Source: an uncultured Clostridia bacterium (GTDB taxonomy: Bacteria; Bacillota; Clostridia; TANB77; CAG-508). Taken from it: 7,701 bases of DNA. Location of the stretch: NCBI GenBank assembly GCA_948560265.1, contig CAOXTD010000017.1, positions 29,808 through 37,508 of the forward strand, given 5' to 3'. The notes beneath the pieces are model-generated. The model was not told the origin of the DNA, ran no database searches, and saw only the letters and a list, made by a program, of their open reading frames with translations. Below, piece by piece: positions 6,396-7,701 of this stretch. Each line of letters begins with the position of its first letter. Positions within the stretch are counted from its first letter, which is position 1. The translations under genes and the position numbers were made by a program.

Positions 6396-7493
6396 TTATT
6401 TAGCATTACATAAAATATCTGCAATTCTTTTACTTGCTAATCCATCTCCATATGGATTTTGTGCTTTACTCATTCTATCATATTCTATTGAATTATCCAA
6501 TAGTTTTTTCATCTCTTTATAAATTGTATCTGTATCAGTCCCAACTAGTTTAAGAGTACCTGCCTTGATTCCTTCTGGTCTTTCAGTAGTGTCCCTCATT
6601 ACTAGAACTGGCTTCCCTAATGATGGAGCTTCTTCCTGTATCCCACCACTATCCGTTAATATTAAATATGAACTTGCCAAAAGATTATGAAAATCTATAA
6701 CTTCTAATGGTTCTATCAATTTTATTCTTTCATTATTTCCTAATATTTTTTTTGCTATTTCTTGTACAATTGGATTTTTATGAACAGGATATATCACCTT
6801 TATATCTTTTCGTTCTTCTATAATCTTTTTAATTGCTGTAAACATATTCTCTAATGGTTTCCCTAAGTTTTCCCTTCTATGTGCTGTAAGTACTACTAAT
6901 CTATCATTTCCTACCCAATCTAAAAGTGGATTCTCGTATTCAGTACTTACAGTTGTTTTTAGTGCATCTATTGCTGTATTTCCTGTAACATATATTGTAC
7001 TTTCTTCTTTTCCTTCATTTATTAAATTACTTTTTGCCATTTCTGTTGGTGCAAAATTATATTTTGCTATAATACCAGTTGCTTGTCTATTAAATTCTTC
7101 TGGATATGGTGAATATAAATTATAAGTTCTTAATCCTGCTTCTACATGTCCTACTGGAATTTGCATGTAAAAAGCACATAAAGCTGTTACAAAAGTGGTA
7201 GTAGTATCTCCATGTACTAGAATAATATCAGGTCTTACTTCTTCCAAAACAGGCTTTATCTTAGATATAATATTATTTGTAATATCAAATAAAGTTTGTT
7301 TATCTTGCATAATATCTAGGTTATAGTCTGGTATAACCTCAAAACAATCTAAAACTTGTTTTAGCATTTCTCTGTGTTGCCCTGTAACACAGACTATAGT
7401 TTGTATATTTTTTCTTTCTTTTAATTCTTTTACTAAAGGACACATTTTTATTGCCTCTGGTCTAGTTCCAAAAACTATCATTATTTTCTTCAT
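6396..7493 (-). CDS. wecB: UDP-N-acetylglucosamine 2-epimerase (non-hydrolysing)
   Basis: The 365-residue cytoplasmic enzyme interconverts UDP-GlcNAc and UDP-ManNAc, the first step toward ManNAc or ManNAcA in wall teichoic acid linkage units, secondary wall polymers and capsules; Gram-positive orthologues are also called MnaA. It has the GT-B-like two-domain fold signatures: GTRPEAIK (9-16), HGDTTT (94-99, with D96), HVEAGLRT (116-123, with E118), PEEFNRQ (131-137), HRRENLG (205-211, with H205), DSGGIQEE (281-288) and RDTTERPEG (300-308). These are the catalytic and UDP-binding residues of the non-hydrolysing class, and the length is typical. The C-terminus has the usual NPYGDG...RIADIL pattern. 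AAGGAGTG (7506-7499) precedes the ATG and overlaps the last codons of the upstream gene, suggesting coupled translation. The LCP gene follows after 19 nt. Confidence 0.96.
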   Translation of the reverse strand: MKKIMIVFGTRPEAIKMCPLVKELKERKNIQTIVCVTGQHREMLKQVLDCFEVIPDYNLDIMQDKQTLFDITNNIISKIKPVLEEVRPDIILVHGDTTTTFVTALCAFYMQIPVGHVEAGLRTYNLYSPYPEEFNRQATGIIAKYNFAPTEMAKSNLINEGKEESTIYVTGNTAIDALKTTVSTEYENPLLDWVGNDRLVVLTAHRRENLGKPLENMFTAIKKIIEERKDIKVIYPVHKNPIVQEIAKKILGNNERIKLIEPLEVIDFHNLLASSYLILTDSGGIQEEAPSLGKPVLVMRDTTERPEGIKAGTLKLVGTDTDTIYKEMKKLLDNSIEYDRMSKAQNPYGDGLASKRIADILCNAK

Positions 7494-7497
7494 ACCA

Positions 7498-7701
7498 TCA
7501 CTCCTTATTTTCTTCTTCGTTTAATATATTATTATTTCTTCTTAAAAGTCTATCCTTTAGTAAAGTCACTATTGATTTTGTAAAAATAATAAAATTTTTT
7601 AAATTTATACCAATCATTATAATTAAAATTATAGTAGTATAACAATACCATAATTTGACTTGTATTGTTATTATTATAGTATTTATTATTAATAATATAA
7701 T
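7498..7701 (-). CDS. C-terminal end of an unidentified membrane protein
   Basis: A continuous minus-strand frame enters from the window edge and ends at TGA (7500-7498), giving the last 67 residues of a larger protein. It shows two hydrophobic stretches, the first truncated (IILLIIN onward) and the second around YTTIILIIMIGI, then an amphipathic basic segment (TLLKDRLLRRNNN) and an acidic tail (LNEEENKE). The basic region after the last helix suggests a cytoplasmic C-terminus. The stop codon is 4 nt before the epimerase start, and the epimerase ribosome binding site lies in its final codons, so the two belong to one operon. Given the neighbours, a polymer polymerase, flippase or lipid-carrier glycosyltransferase is conceivable, but no family motif is visible and I do not assign one. 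Confidence 0.65.
   Translation of the reverse strand: MILLIINTIIITIQVKLWYCYTTIILIIMIGINLKNFIIFTKSIVTLLKDRLLRRNNNILNEEENKE

Noticed and set aside
1..7701. CRISPR arrays, tRNA or rRNA genes, insertion sequences, long direct repeats
   Set aside because: Reading both strands showed no regularly spaced repeats, no tRNA-like T-loop and acceptor arrangement, no transposase-like frame and no terminal inverted repeats. Coding genes fill almost all of the window, and the largest non-coding gap is about 200 nt.

Overview
The window is AT-rich DNA with every recognisable gene on the minus strand, so transcription runs from high to low coordinates. The families and gene layout (TypA, a TrmR-like methyltransferase, PlsC, a VanZ-like protein, an LCP ligase, WecB/MnaA), strong AGGAG-type ribosome binding sites and sigma-A-like promoters with extended -10 elements all point to a low-GC Gram-positive bacterium (Bacillota, most likely Clostridia). 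TAA, TAG and TGA all appear to be used as stops, which argues against a Mollicutes code. I cannot name a species.

From the upstream (high-coordinate) side the layout is as follows. (1) 7701-4907 is a tightly packed envelope-glycopolymer segment: the tail of an unidentified membrane protein, then a non-hydrolysing UDP-GlcNAc 2-epimerase (wecB/mnaA), then a large LCP-family membrane protein that probably attaches a glycopolymer to peptidoglycan. The gaps are 4 and 19 nt and the promoter lies outside the window. A hairpin at 4868-4898 probably ends this unit. (2) 4859-3637 has its own extended -10 promoter and carries a VanZ-like membrane protein gene, split by one extra base, followed 47 nt later by a PlsC-type acyltransferase. 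(3) 3636-3520 is a structured intergenic region with a 10-bp perfect inverted repeat inside a larger one. (4) 3519-1098 is a typA-trmR pair with a 10-nt gap, ended by a clear intrinsic terminator. (5) 944-1 is an AAA15-type ATPase gene with its own promoter and a very short leader, cut by the window edge just after the Walker B motif.

The first two units concern the cell surface: the epimerase would supply UDP-ManNAc, the LCP enzyme would transfer a lipid-linked polymer to the wall, and PlsC would make phosphatidic acid for membrane lipid. TypA and TrmR act on ribosomes and tRNA. The ATPase may begin a separate accessory, possibly defence-related, module that continues outside the window.

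I found no rRNA, tRNA, CRISPR array, insertion sequence or convincing new system. The most notable points are the single-base frameshift in the VanZ-like gene, the extra extracellular region in the LCP protein, the nested inverted repeat before typA, and the truncated ATPase whose downstream partner is not visible.
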